Below are positions 17,586-26,401 of a stretch of 30,010 bases of DNA, in pieces. The stretch lies in assembly GCA_964580995.1 (NCBI GenBank), contig CAZOMV010000075.1, forward strand, positions 1 through 30,010. The letters are read 5' to 3'. The DNA comes from JAKJEP01 sp964580995 (GTDB taxonomy: Bacteria > Planctomycetota > Phycisphaerae > Sedimentisphaerales > SM23-30). Position numbers and translations under genes: made by a program. The notes below the pieces were generated by a model. It was not told the DNA's origin. It ran no database searches and was given only the letters and a program-made list of their open reading frames with translations. Within the stretch, counting starts at the first letter, position 1; each line of letters begins with the position of its first letter.

Positions 17586-17661
17586 AAGGTATTTCAAATA
17601 ATGCTTGACTCGGTAAAGGAAATTTGATATATTATTATGTAATGTTTGACGAAATACCTTT
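17586..17661. repeat. 10-bp inverted repeat flanking a promoter
   Basis: AAGGTATTTC (17586-17595) and GAAATACCTT (17652-17661) are exact reverse complements on either side of the promoter at 17605-17633. A dimeric or looping regulator could bind both, or the pair could be an element end. Confidence 0.5.
17605..17633 (+). promoter_or_regulatory. Sigma-70-type promoter for the 17795 gene
   Basis: TTGACT and TATATT are 17 bp apart. The start near 17640 gives a leader of about 155 nt. A bulged hairpin (TCCGTTTAG with CTAAACCGGA, about 17738-17770) lies late in the leader. The rest of the 17373-17604 gap shows no gene. Confidence 0.65.
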
Positions 17662-17794
17662 TTCGGCTGCTGTGCGAGAGGAAATTTCGACCCGAATTTA
17701 TAATACAACAATACTTGCAGTAAGTGGTTATAGATGCTCCGTTTAGGGTATTTTGTCTAAACCGGAACGGAATTTCAGGAAGGAGAAACTGACC

Positions 17795-19564
17795 GTGGAA
17801 CCGAAAGGGTACCGAAAGATGGGGTTGGCTACGCTGGCGAGTATCTTATTTTTTGCATCGTCGGTGTCGGGTGTGATCTGGTATGTGGATGCGGACGCGG
17901 CGGCGGGGGGCGACGGGACGAGCTGGGGAACGGCATTTCAGGATATCCAGTCGGCGGTGAATGCAGCGGACAATTCGTGGACCGAATGTATGGCACCCGA
18001 AGATCAGATTTACGTAAAAAGCGGGATTTACGCACCAGCCGATACGATTACGGTCAACAAGGTGGTGCATATGTATGGCGGTTTTCCCAACGGAGTTGCC
18101 AACCCCGACTTTGAGCAGCGGGACTGGCAGATGTACCCGACGATTGTCAGCGGCGGTGATCTGCGAAGATGTTTTCATATTACGCGAATTTGCCTGCTGG
18201 ACGGTTTTTACCTTCAGCATGGTTACAGTACATCCTTTGGCAGTGCCGTATTCGTGGACCATGTGGATCCGGTGGACTGCCCCTTTACCGGATGGCTGAC
18301 GGTACGCATCCGCCACTGCGGGATTCGCAATAACAGGGGGGCGGCGGTTTACGATGACCGCTCGGACATGACTCTGCAGGATTGTATTCTGTCGGATAAC
18401 ACCGCCTCCGCCGGCGGGGCGGTCTATCACACGAACACCTCTCCCCTGATTGAACGCTGTATATTTTACGAAAATGAGGCAACGGTAGCCGGTTCGCTGG
18501 GTGGCGGCGCCATTGCCGGTTTTTACGGAAATGTCACGACGGGCCAGATTACCCGGATCAATAACTGTCTGTTTTACGAGAATTATGCGGCAAATCATGG
18601 GGGCGCGATTTCGTATAATCAGGGTTATCCGCGGATCAAGAACTGCACCTTCGTGAATAATACCTCGGAAAATGCCGGCGGTGCCTATTACGCCAGTGTC
18701 ACCGATGCCCCGCGGATCTGGAATACGATCTGCTGGGACAACAGCCCGGATGAGTTGTCGCTACTGGACCAGGAGGGGCAGGAAGTGCGGTACTGTGATA
18801 TCGAGGGGAACTATACCGGGATCAACGGCAGCAACAATAAAAATGAATTGCCGCATTTTGTGAACACCGGCGGAAATGATTATCATCTGCTCAGCAGTTC
18901 CCCCTGTATAGACAGCGGTGCCAACATGTACGGAATTGTTGACGATCTGGATGGCCAGGATCGTCCGCTGGATGGCAATGGCGATGGTACGACGGTATGC
19001 TACATGGGGGCCTACGAATACAGTTTTGTGGATCTGATAATTACCGGGATCGAAACGCACCCCTACAAACCGGGACCGTTGCAGGATATGGAGATGGATG
19101 TCACCATCGTAAATCAGGGGACAAAAGATGCCGGCTCCTTTTTCGTGGACTGGTACGCGGACCGGAGCTTTCCGCCGGGACCGGGGGAGGGCGACCGGTG
19201 GAACTCGGTTTCTTCGTTAGGGGCAGGAGATTCCACGGTTGTGACGTTGCCGGTTTATCAGTATGAGTTAGCGGGAGCCTATTCGATGTACGCCCAGGTG
19301 GATACCGATACGGATGTTGACGAGAGCAAGGAAGACAACAATATTTTCGGGCCGCAGACCATAAACGTCAATACCTGCCGGGCAGATATCAATGAAGACA
19401 ACCGGGTCGATCTGGAGGATGTTGCGCTGCTGGCGAAGGCCTGGCTGAGTCTGGAAGACGGGCCGGGGTGGAACCGCGAATGTGATCTGACCGAGCCGGG
19501 CGATGGGAGTATCGGGATACCGGATATGATGGTATTGGCGGATGGATGGTTGTGTACGGAATGA
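17795..19564 (+). CDS. Exported parallel beta-helix protein with CARDB and dockerin-like domains
   Basis: A 589-aa secreted protein. I chose GTG 17795 because AAGGAG lies 9 nt upstream; the longer TTG start at 17753 falls in a leader hairpin and lacks a ribosome site. A signal peptide (MGLATLASILFFASSVSG) is followed by WYVDADAAAGGDGTSW and AVNAADN, the usual opening of planctomycete right-handed beta-helix (pectate-lyase-like fold) proteins, with helix repeats (GGAVYH, GGAIAG, GGAISY, GGAYYA) to about residue 390. A CARDB-type beta-sandwich follows (DLIITGIETHP...VTIVNQGTKDAG...VDESKEDNN), then a dockerin-like tail (ADINEDNRVDLEDVALLAKAW and a second GIPDMMVLADGW loop). No catalytic residues could be assigned; polysaccharide binding or cleavage is inferred. 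Confidence 0.86.
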   Translation: MEPKGYRKMGLATLASILFFASSVSGVIWYVDADAAAGGDGTSWGTAFQDIQSAVNAADNSWTECMAPEDQIYVKSGIYAPADTITVNKVVHMYGGFPNGVANPDFEQRDWQMYPTIVSGGDLRRCFHITRICLLDGFYLQHGYSTSFGSAVFVDHVDPVDCPFTGWLTVRIRHCGIRNNRGAAVYDDRSDMTLQDCILSDNTASAGGAVYHTNTSPLIERCIFYENEATVAGSLGGGAIAGFYGNVTTGQITRINNCLFYENYAANHGGAISYNQGYPRIKNCTFVNNTSENAGGAYYASVTDAPRIWNTICWDNSPDELSLLDQEGQEVRYCDIEGNYTGINGSNNKNELPHFVNTGGNDYHLLSSSPCIDSGANMYGIVDDLDGQDRPLDGNGDGTTVCYMGAYEYSFVDLIITGIETHPYKPGPLQDMEMDVTIVNQGTKDAGSFFVDWYADRSFPPGPGEGDRWNSVSSLGAGDSTVVTLPVYQYELAGAYSMYAQVDTDTDVDESKEDNNIFGPQTINVNTCRADINEDNRVDLEDVALLAKAWLSLEDGPGWNRECDLTEPGDGSIGIPDMMVLADGWLCTE

Positions 19565-19585
19565 TAAAAGAATCGAAAAAGGGAT

Positions 19586-19741
19586 ATGGTATGGCCGACG
19601 GGAATCGCCTGCCCCCACTGCGGGTCCGGAAAATCATGCACCCGCCCACAGGCGACGGGATCGCTCATTGAGGATCTGATTCAGGCAGCTCTTTTAGAAG
19701 AGGGGATACCATCCGGTAAAAATTCTGTAATTAAGGTGTAA
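19586..19741 (+). CDS. Possible small zinc-ribbon protein (51 aa)
   Basis: An unannotated-size ORF downstream of the beta-helix gene and in the same frame after its stop. It begins MVWPTGIACPHCGSGKSC and continues with a helical-looking stretch SLIEDLIQAALLEEG before ending NSVIKV. The WPxGxxCPHCGS opening resembles the zinc ribbon at the start of IS1595-type transposases, but the remainder does not, so a fragment or fusion relic is possible. A purine-rich AAAAAGGG lies very close to the ATG. A nested hairpin overlaps its first half (CGCCTG/CAGGCG outside GCGGGT/ACCCGC, 19606-19654). Status as a real gene is uncertain. Confidence 0.35.
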   Translation: MVWPTGIACPHCGSGKSCTRPQATGSLIEDLIQAALLEEGIPSGKNSVIKV

Positions 19742-19756
19742 GAAATTGTCTCAGGT

Positions 19757-19770
19757 TTGATCTGAATCAA
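19757..19770. promoter_or_regulatory. FNR/CRP-family-like binding site
   Basis: TTGAT-CTGA-ATCAA matches the classical FNR consensus TTGAT-N4-ATCAA at all ten positions. It lies 66 bp before the HtrA start and about 35 bp before a TATAAT at 19806-19811. A regulator of the FNR/Crp family acting on the protease gene is an inference; no such regulator is encoded in this window. Confidence 0.45.
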
Positions 19771-19836
19771 TAGAAATGAATAGTAAAACGTGTAAATTTT
19801 GAAACTATAATTTTTATGTATGACTGGAGGTATACT

Positions 19837-21318
19837 ATGGTATCACCAAAACTAAAAACCAAAATTCAAAATGGTAAGCTCTTTCTTTGGTCACTGGGCC
19901 TGATGTTACTGGTTTTCGGCCAGGTTCCACTGTTGGGAGAGACCCCGGATATCAAAGCTGCCAAGGCCTTGTCGAACACCTTTGCCGCGGTGGCCAAGAC
20001 TGCCACCCCTGCTGTGGTCTCCATTAAGGTTGAAAAGACTATGGAGGCCGGCCCAGCCCTGGGATTTGGCAGTCCCTTTGAATTCAATGATCCTTCCGAT
20101 CAGTTCAATGACGAATTTCTGAGAAAATTCTTTGGGGGGCGAATGCCTCAGCAGCGATCCCCACAAAAATTTCAGCAGAAAGGGCAGGGTTCCGGTTTTC
20201 TTATTGATAAGAATGGCTACATTCTGACCAATAATCATGTGGTGGGTGATGTGGATAATATCACCGTGGAACTGCAAGACGGTCGAACATTCGAACATGC
20301 CAAGCTGATCGGAACCGACCCGGATTCCGAAGTGGCTCTGATTAAGATTGAAGGGGATAACTTTCCGGTTTTGCCCATGGGAGATTCAGCCAAAATGCAG
20401 ATCGGGGACTGGGTTATGGCAATTGGGAATCCATTTGGTTTGTCGGAGACCGTAACGGTAGGGGTAGTCAGTGCCGTCGGACGCAGCAACGTTCACATTG
20501 CCGCTTACGAAGATTTTATTCAGACCGATGCGGCGATCAATCCGGGAAATTCCGGAGGCCCCTTGATTAACCTGGACGGTGAGGTGATTGGTATCAATAC
20601 CGCGATCTTCAGCCAAAGCGGCGGTTATATGGGCATCGGGTTTGCCATCCCGATCAATATGGCTAAAAACATCGAAGAACAGTTGGTTAAAAATGGAAAA
20701 GTTACGCGGGGATATTTAGGACTGGCGGCTCAGGATGTTACTGCGGAAATGGCCACACTTCTGGGAATCTCCAAATCCGAAGGGGCCATTGTAGCTGAAA
20801 TCGTGAAGGGTTCGCCGGCGGATAAAGCGGGCCTGCAGTCCAATGATATCCTCCTCGAAATAGATGGCAAAAAGATTACTTCGTATGATGAATTTCGAAA
20901 TGACGTTGCTATGCTCGCACCGGACACCAAGGTCCAGCTTCTGATCCTGCGAAACAACAAGAAGGAAAATATCAATCTGACGATTGGCGAGCGCCCGACG
21001 ACGCTGGCCCGTGCTGAAACTTCCCAGGAATCCACGGAGCAACTGGGCTTGCAGATGCAAAATCTGACCAGGGAGCTAGCGGATCAGTTTGGCTATAGCC
21101 TGGATGAAGGTATTGTTGTAACGGGAGTGACCCCCGGCAGTACCGCCGCCTCGGAAGGGATTGAACCGGGGGACCTGATTCTGAGCGTCAACCAGAAACC
21201 GGTCAAATCCATAACGGAATTCAATCGGGCGGTCAAAGAATCCCGGGAAAATGGGAAAGTATTGCTACTGGTAAAACATGGCGAATACTCACACTTTGTG
21301 GTGATAGAGTTTGAATAG
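19837..21318 (+). CDS. degP: HtrA/DegP-family periplasmic serine protease
   Basis: A 493-aa Do-like protease that degrades or refolds damaged envelope proteins. ATG 19837 is chosen because GGAGG lies 6 nt upstream; an in-frame ATG at 19816 lacks one. A signal peptide or anchor (FLWSLGLMLLVFGQVPLLG) leads. The trypsin-like domain contains His134 in TNNHVV and Ser239 in NPGNSGGPL. The third triad position, by spacing to E. coli DegP (105/135/210), is Glu165 in DSEVALIKI rather than Asp. Two PDZ domains follow, at about residues 285-385 (GYLGLAAQDV...) and 405-493 (LGLQMQNLT...GDLILSVNQKPV). Length and order match DegP/DegQ. It is transcribed towards comEC, with only 46 bp between their stops and no clear terminator. 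Confidence 0.94.
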   Translation: MVSPKLKTKIQNGKLFLWSLGLMLLVFGQVPLLGETPDIKAAKALSNTFAAVAKTATPAVVSIKVEKTMEAGPALGFGSPFEFNDPSDQFNDEFLRKFFGGRMPQQRSPQKFQQKGQGSGFLIDKNGYILTNNHVVGDVDNITVELQDGRTFEHAKLIGTDPDSEVALIKIEGDNFPVLPMGDSAKMQIGDWVMAIGNPFGLSETVTVGVVSAVGRSNVHIAAYEDFIQTDAAINPGNSGGPLINLDGEVIGINTAIFSQSGGYMGIGFAIPINMAKNIEEQLVKNGKVTRGYLGLAAQDVTAEMATLLGISKSEGAIVAEIVKGSPADKAGLQSNDILLEIDGKKITSYDEFRNDVAMLAPDTKVQLLILRNNKKENINLTIGERPTTLARAETSQESTEQLGLQMQNLTRELADQFGYSLDEGIVVTGVTPGSTAASEGIEPGDLILSVNQKPVKSITEFNRAVKESRENGKVLLLVKHGEYSHFVVIEFE

Positions 21319-21364
21319 AATTCCCAGACTCGGATTTAACATTTAAACCGGCTGCGCGGATTAA

Positions 21365-24010
21365 TTAATGATACGTGTGCATTTTTATCTTTTCCGGATC
21401 AATCACAAAATGGACCGCCCCATTTTGATAGGTGGATACCAGCCGGCATTGCGGCAGATGATTCTCTAGTATTTTAATTTTTTCCGGTTCCATAAATCCC
21501 CCACTGATAACACCGAAAGCCGGATGAACGGTTTGTAGAAATTCAGGCTGGTTCGTACCAACAGAACCATGGTGAGGCACTAAAAGAATATCACTTTTTA
21601 AGTGACCGGGAGATTCCCGCATCAGCAGGCGCTGGCTGACGGAACCAATGTCGCCGCAGAGGAGAATCGAATGGCGGGAATCATTGATACGCAAGGCCAG
21701 CGAGGCGTCATTTTCGTCCAGTTTATAAGTGCCGCCCGGTGCCGGCGGCCATAGCACCTCAATTTGATAATCGGTCAGTGATTCGTTCGACGGTACCACA
21801 GGCTGGCCCCGGCTGATTCGATTCACCGGCACCTGCATTTTTTTTAGTTCTTTTATCAGAATATCTGCCGCCATTTGCGAATCGGATGATTCTTCCGTTC
21901 GGTTAAAATATTCGCTCACATAAACGGTACCCACATCGAAATTCAGGCAAAGATCGAGTACCCCGCAGTAATGATCAATATTTGCATGTGAAATAAAAAC
22001 CGCATCGATCCGATTGATTCCCTTGCTGCGTAATACCGGGACAATCGTCGTGGCCCCCATATTGAAATTACTCTGACTTCCCGAATCAAAACAGATCACC
22101 CTGCCGTCAGGCAGTTGTAGAAGGGAGGCGCAGCCATGGCCTACCGCCAAGACATCCAGACTAGTACGATTTTTGCTCCGGTCCGGCTGAAAGGGAAAGA
22201 GCCAGATAAAGACGGCAAACCATAGCATTACTCCATAGAGAAAAACCCGAGGGACCCGCCGCCCCTGGTAGATTGTCCGGGCTGCTGCGATCAGAAGCAG
22301 ATAAAAAATGACCAGCAGCCACTGGGGCGGTGAGGCGGTGTGGATATTGCTGAGGGGCAGGCCGGCCAGCGTATCCGTCAGATTGACGACCCAATCGCCG
22401 ACGGTATAGAGCGGCCCGGTACACAGGTGCGAGAGCAGCGGCGAAAAAACCGCCAAAAATAATTTGGTAAAGCCCAGCATCATGGTAATCCAGATCAGCG
22501 GTGCCAGAAGGACCGAGCAGATCGTCGCCCAGGGGGTGATCCGGTTAAAATGATAGGCCACCAGCGGCAGCCCCACCAGAGAGGCTATCAGGGCACTGAC
22601 TGCCAGTTGCCCTGTATGGTGGACCAGGGTCCGAACGGCATACTGCCGCCAGTTTACCGGTTCGTCAAAATGCAATTGCCACCAGGGATGGGTTTCCAGT
22701 GGCGGAAATTCGGAAGACCGGAAGGAGAATTGACCTTTATAGACCGCCGGTACAAAGAGAAATAAGCCCAGAACCGCCAGAAAGGACAGTTGAAAACCGG
22801 GATTGAATAAATCAATGGGCTGGAGCATCAGGATGATCAGGGCCGCCAGGGCCAGGAGGTTAATCATGTTGGTTTGACGCCGCAGCATATAGGCGGCACA
22901 AAACACCACGCTGATAATTCCTGCCCGCAGGACGGGCGGCCGGCAGGGTACGATGAGCAGATAGATGAAGATGCAGAGCAGCGCCATCCCGCCCCGCAGC
23001 CAGCGGGGAAAATGCAGCAGCCGGCCCAGCCACCAGACAAAAACGGAAAACAGGCCGATATGCAAACCCGATACGCTGAGCACATGGATCGTACCGGTCC
23101 GCATGAAACTTTCGATCAGGCGGTCGGAAATTTCATAACATTGCCCCAGCAGCAGGGCCGAGAGCAGACCTTTGGTATTTTCCTCGGGATTGCTTTCCTG
23201 TTTCTGGTTATAAGGGGAACCCTCTTCATCCGCCGCTTGCAGGGTGTCGTCGATCACGGCGGCATAGGCAAGGTCCTGCAATTTTCGGTGAAACGCCAGC
23301 CAGAGGCCGGGCGTATCCAGCCGGTCATGCAGAATGACGGCGGCCTCGGCATAATTCACGCTGAAACGGACCCATTTTTGGGAAGCGGCATACGAATCCC
23401 GCCGGTCAAACTCGCCCCAGTTGCTGGGACCATGCCGCAAGCTCAGCCAGCCGTCCATCTGTACCGTTTGCCCGCAGCGCAGGGCCAGGGCCGGCTGAGC
23501 GATCACTACATGGACCAGTCCCGTGATTTCCCGCCAGCCGCCTTTGACCTTTGCCTCTTCCGCACGCAGGGTGAAGATCGTTTGCGGCTCATGGATGCGA
23601 TCAAACCGGGCAAACGGCCCTTTCGATTCCGTAATGTACGGCTCAGTGACAATCCGGCCCCGCAGGGTGGCCAATCTGCGTTCCGGCTGGCAGCCAAAAA
23701 TAATATGGTTGTCCGGGAAATAGTGGCAACTGAAATAATAACGTAACATCCCGGCAGACAGAAAACCGGCATAAAGCATGATCCAGATTCCGATGGATCG
23801 GAAACGGAGGGTAATGCGCTGCTGGAAAACCAGGAAAAGACCCGAAACAAATAGACTGACGCCAAGGAAAGCCGCCGGTACCAACAAGGGCAGGATTAAA
23901 TGGCGGGCGGTGATAATCCCGGCTATAAACGCAACTGCCGCCCAGAATAACGGAGCGGGTGGATATGGTTTGGTTTTCTCGTATGTGTTGTCCCGACTCG
24001 TCTGAAACAT
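21365..24010 (-). CDS. comEC: ComEC/Rec2-family DNA internalisation protein
   Basis: An 881-aa polytopic membrane protein, full length for ComEC, the channel that carries single-stranded DNA into the cytoplasm during natural transformation. Two transmembrane helices and a DUF4131-like soluble part make up the N-terminal third. The Competence domain starts near GLLSALLLGQ and has the typical HVLSVSGLHIGLF motif. Many helices follow. The C-terminal metallo-beta-lactamase-like domain begins DVLAVGHGCASLLQLPDG and contains SHANIDHYCG, LLCGDIG and VPHHGS. In the HxHxDH-type metal motif the second metal position is Asn. It is the last gene of a serS-aroF-comEC series, 29 bp after aroF. The other competence genes are not in the window. 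Confidence 0.93.
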   Translation of the reverse strand: MFQTSRDNTYEKTKPYPPAPLFWAAVAFIAGIITARHLILPLLVPAAFLGVSLFVSGLFLVFQQRITLRFRSIGIWIMLYAGFLSAGMLRYYFSCHYFPDNHIIFGCQPERRLATLRGRIVTEPYITESKGPFARFDRIHEPQTIFTLRAEEAKVKGGWREITGLVHVVIAQPALALRCGQTVQMDGWLSLRHGPSNWGEFDRRDSYAASQKWVRFSVNYAEAAVILHDRLDTPGLWLAFHRKLQDLAYAAVIDDTLQAADEEGSPYNQKQESNPEENTKGLLSALLLGQCYEISDRLIESFMRTGTIHVLSVSGLHIGLFSVFVWWLGRLLHFPRWLRGGMALLCIFIYLLIVPCRPPVLRAGIISVVFCAAYMLRRQTNMINLLALAALIILMLQPIDLFNPGFQLSFLAVLGLFLFVPAVYKGQFSFRSSEFPPLETHPWWQLHFDEPVNWRQYAVRTLVHHTGQLAVSALIASLVGLPLVAYHFNRITPWATICSVLLAPLIWITMMLGFTKLFLAVFSPLLSHLCTGPLYTVGDWVVNLTDTLAGLPLSNIHTASPPQWLLVIFYLLLIAAARTIYQGRRVPRVFLYGVMLWFAVFIWLFPFQPDRSKNRTSLDVLAVGHGCASLLQLPDGRVICFDSGSQSNFNMGATTIVPVLRSKGINRIDAVFISHANIDHYCGVLDLCLNFDVGTVYVSEYFNRTEESSDSQMAADILIKELKKMQVPVNRISRGQPVVPSNESLTDYQIEVLWPPAPGGTYKLDENDASLALRINDSRHSILLCGDIGSVSQRLLMRESPGHLKSDILLVPHHGSVGTNQPEFLQTVHPAFGVISGGFMEPEKIKILENHLPQCRLVSTYQNGAVHFVIDPEKIKMHTYH

Positions 24011-24039
24011 GGGTCTTCCCCCAAGGCAGGCAATCGGCG

Positions 24040-25059
24040 TTACGCTTGCCGGTCCACCGCGGCCGCCACCCGCCTCATCTTTTCCATCAATTGCTGGAAC
24101 TGTTTCGGATCGATCTGCTGGGCGGCATCGCTGAGGGCGTGTTCCGGGTCCGGATGCACTTCGATCACCAGACCATCCGCGCCCGCTGCCACCGCCGCCA
24201 GCGACATCCGTTCGACCAGATACGCATGGCCGGTCCCGTGCGTGGGATCGACGACAATCGGCAGATGGCTGACCCGCTGAATCGCCGGCACAATCGACAG
24301 CGTCAGCGTGTTCCGGCAGTAATCCTCAAACGTGCGGATACCCCGCTCACACAAAATCACATTTTTATTGCCTGCGTTGATAATATATTCGGCCGCCAGC
24401 AGAAATTCTTCCATCGTAGCGCTCATGCCCCGCTTGAGCAGGACCGGCTTAGGCTGCTCGCCCACCGCCTTGAGCAGCATGAAATTCTGCATATTCCGCG
24501 CCCCAACCTGCAGGACATCGGCATATTCGCAAATCATCTCCACATGGGAGATGGTCAAAAGTTCGGTAACAATGGCCAACCCCGTTTTTTCGCGGGCCTC
24601 CGCCAGATACTTCAGCCCTTTTTCCGCCAGACCCTGGAAACTATAGGGGCTGCTGCGCGGCTTGAACGCCCCGCCCCGCAGGCCGATGGCGCCGGCTTCC
24701 TTGACAGCCGCCGCCACGTCCAGCAACTGCTGGCGATCCTCCACGCTGCACGGGCCGGCAATTACGCCAATCCGGTTGGAACCGATAAAGGCCCCGCTGG
24801 GAGAGAGCTTAACGACTGTCTTTTCCTGCTTGACCTCCTTGCTGGCGACTTTGTAGGGGCTGAGAATCGGGACAATCTTTTCCACCCCCTCAGCGTTCTC
24901 CAGCGCCCCCTTATCGAGCATTCGTTTGTCGCCTACCGCCGCCACCACCGTCCGGTCGGTACCGACGATGATATGGCTGGTCAGCCCCATCTCCTCGACC
25001 AGTTTTACCACATGGTCCAGTTGTTCCTTTGTCGAGTGGTGGCTCATTACCACGATCAT
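24040..25059 (-). CDS. aroF: 3-deoxy-7-phosphoheptulonate (DAHP) synthase
   Basis: A 339-aa enzyme that condenses phosphoenolpyruvate and erythrose 4-phosphate in the first step of the shikimate pathway. Residues 1-70 form a ferredoxin-like regulatory domain (MIVVMSHHSTKEQLDHVV...), as in the Thermotoga-type enzyme that is inhibited by aromatic amino acids. The catalytic TIM barrel shows IAGPCSVED, LRGGAFKPRSSPYSFQG, LQVGARNMQNF, LLKRGMS, LCERGIRTFE, DPTHGTG and VIEVHPDPE, all typical of the DAHP/KDO8P synthase family. The ATG at 25059 has only a weak ribosome site. It lies 52 bp after serS and 29 bp before comEC on the same strand. Confidence 0.95.
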   Translation of the reverse strand: MIVVMSHHSTKEQLDHVVKLVEEMGLTSHIIVGTDRTVVAAVGDKRMLDKGALENAEGVEKIVPILSPYKVASKEVKQEKTVVKLSPSGAFIGSNRIGVIAGPCSVEDRQQLLDVAAAVKEAGAIGLRGGAFKPRSSPYSFQGLAEKGLKYLAEAREKTGLAIVTELLTISHVEMICEYADVLQVGARNMQNFMLLKAVGEQPKPVLLKRGMSATMEEFLLAAEYIINAGNKNVILCERGIRTFEDYCRNTLTLSIVPAIQRVSHLPIVVDPTHGTGHAYLVERMSLAAVAAGADGLVIEVHPDPEHALSDAAQQIDPKQFQQLMEKMRRVAAAVDRQA

Positions 25060-25111
25060 AGGTCAGTTCCCTTGTCTATTGATACGCACATCGGACAAAC
25101 CGATACCCGGC

Positions 25112-26392
25112 TTAGGCTTTGGTATTGGCCCGAATTACCTCACGGTTTTGCATATAAGGCCGCAGCGCTTTGGGGATAGTCACGCTGCCGTCGGCATTCT
25201 GATTCAATTCCAGAACCGGGATCAATATCCGCGGCGAGGCGATCACGGTATTATTCATCGTATAACAGTACCGAACCTTACGATCCAAGTCCCGATACCG
25301 CAGATTCAGCCGACGGGCCTGAAAATCCAGAAAGGCACTGGCCGAGTGGGTTTCACAATACCCGCCCCGGCTAGGCATAAAGGTTTCGATATCATACATC
25401 CGGTATTTCCCCATCCCCATATCGCCGGTGCAAATCTCCAGCAGCCGGTAGGGCAGCTCCAACTTTTGCAGCATCTCTTCCGAATTGGCCACAATATGCT
25501 GATGCCATTTTTCCGATTCATCCTTGTCCGCCCGGCAGATAATTACCTGCTCGACTTTCTCAAACTGATGAATCCGGTACAAACCATAGGTATCCTTCCC
25601 AGCTGCCCCGGCCTCCCGGCGGAAACACAGCGACTGGGCTACCAGCCGCAGGGGCAGATCCTTTTCTTCGATAATTTCATCCATATAGAGACTGGTGGCG
25701 GGTACTTCAGCCGTGCCAATGAGAAATAACTCATCCTCCGGTATCTGGTACACCTGGGGTTTGCCCTCCGGGAACCAGCCGGTTCCCATGAAGGTGGCTT
25801 CCTTGGTGATGACCGGGACCGAAAGCGGCTCAAAGCCCTTATCCACCATCATATCATGGGCCAGCCGCAGGATCGCCTGATGCAGCAGCGCCCCATCCCC
25901 ACGCAGAACATAATTTCTAGACCCGCTCAGCTTCACCCCGCGCTCCACGTCGATTATACCCAGGGCGGTCCCCAGCTCAATATGGTCTTTCGGCTTAAAA
26001 TCAAACTTGCGATCTTTCCCCCAGCGTTTCACCTCGACATTGCCGCTGGCATCGGGTCCGACCGGCGTGCTCGGATGAGGCGGCATGGGGATATTCAGCA
26101 GGAATTCGTTCACCTGCGGCTCCAGGCCGGTCAGGTCACTGGTAAGCTGCTTCTCCTGTTCCTTCAACTCGCCCATGCGGCGGATCGCCTGTTCCCGCTG
26201 GTCTCCCTTCAGCTTGGCAATATCCTTGCCAGCCTGGTTCTTGGCGGTGGCGATCTCCTGCAGTTGCTGTTTCAGTTCCCGAACCCGCTTGTCCAGGGCG
26301 CAAAACTGGTCAATATCAATTTTATAGCCCTTTTGCTGGCAGGCTCGTTTGTAAATTTCCGGATTTTCTCGTAAATGTTTTATGTCTATCAT
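25112..26392 (-). CDS. serS: Seryl-tRNA synthetase
   Basis: A 426-aa class II synthetase that charges tRNA-Ser (and tRNA-Sec where present). The start is ATG 26392, which gives the conserved opening MIDIKHLRENPEIYKRA; the reading frame extends further upstream but has no support. Residues about 30-105 are the coiled-coil arm that contacts the tRNA long arm. Motif 2 is LCFRREAGAAGKDTYGLYRIHQFEKVE, split here as CFRREAGAAGKDT and HQFEKVE; motif 3 lies in the C-terminal part, with MYDIETFMPSR and DFQARRLNLRYRD. Length is normal for the family. No Shine-Dalgarno sequence is seen, and a promoter -10 box ends only 9 bp before the ATG, so translation may be leaderless. Confidence 0.97.
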   Translation of the reverse strand: MIDIKHLRENPEIYKRACQQKGYKIDIDQFCALDKRVRELKQQLQEIATAKNQAGKDIAKLKGDQREQAIRRMGELKEQEKQLTSDLTGLEPQVNEFLLNIPMPPHPSTPVGPDASGNVEVKRWGKDRKFDFKPKDHIELGTALGIIDVERGVKLSGSRNYVLRGDGALLHQAILRLAHDMMVDKGFEPLSVPVITKEATFMGTGWFPEGKPQVYQIPEDELFLIGTAEVPATSLYMDEIIEEKDLPLRLVAQSLCFRREAGAAGKDTYGLYRIHQFEKVEQVIICRADKDESEKWHQHIVANSEEMLQKLELPYRLLEICTGDMGMGKYRMYDIETFMPSRGGYCETHSASAFLDFQARRLNLRYRDLDRKVRYCYTMNNTVIASPRILIPVLELNQNADGSVTIPKALRPYMQNREVIRANTKA

Positions 26393-26401
26393 AATTGCTA
26401 T

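Noticed and set aside
23959..25179. 406-aa ORF on the plus strand
   Set aside because: It lies opposite the clear DAHP synthase gene; its His/Arg/Gln-rich composition is that of an antisense shadow.
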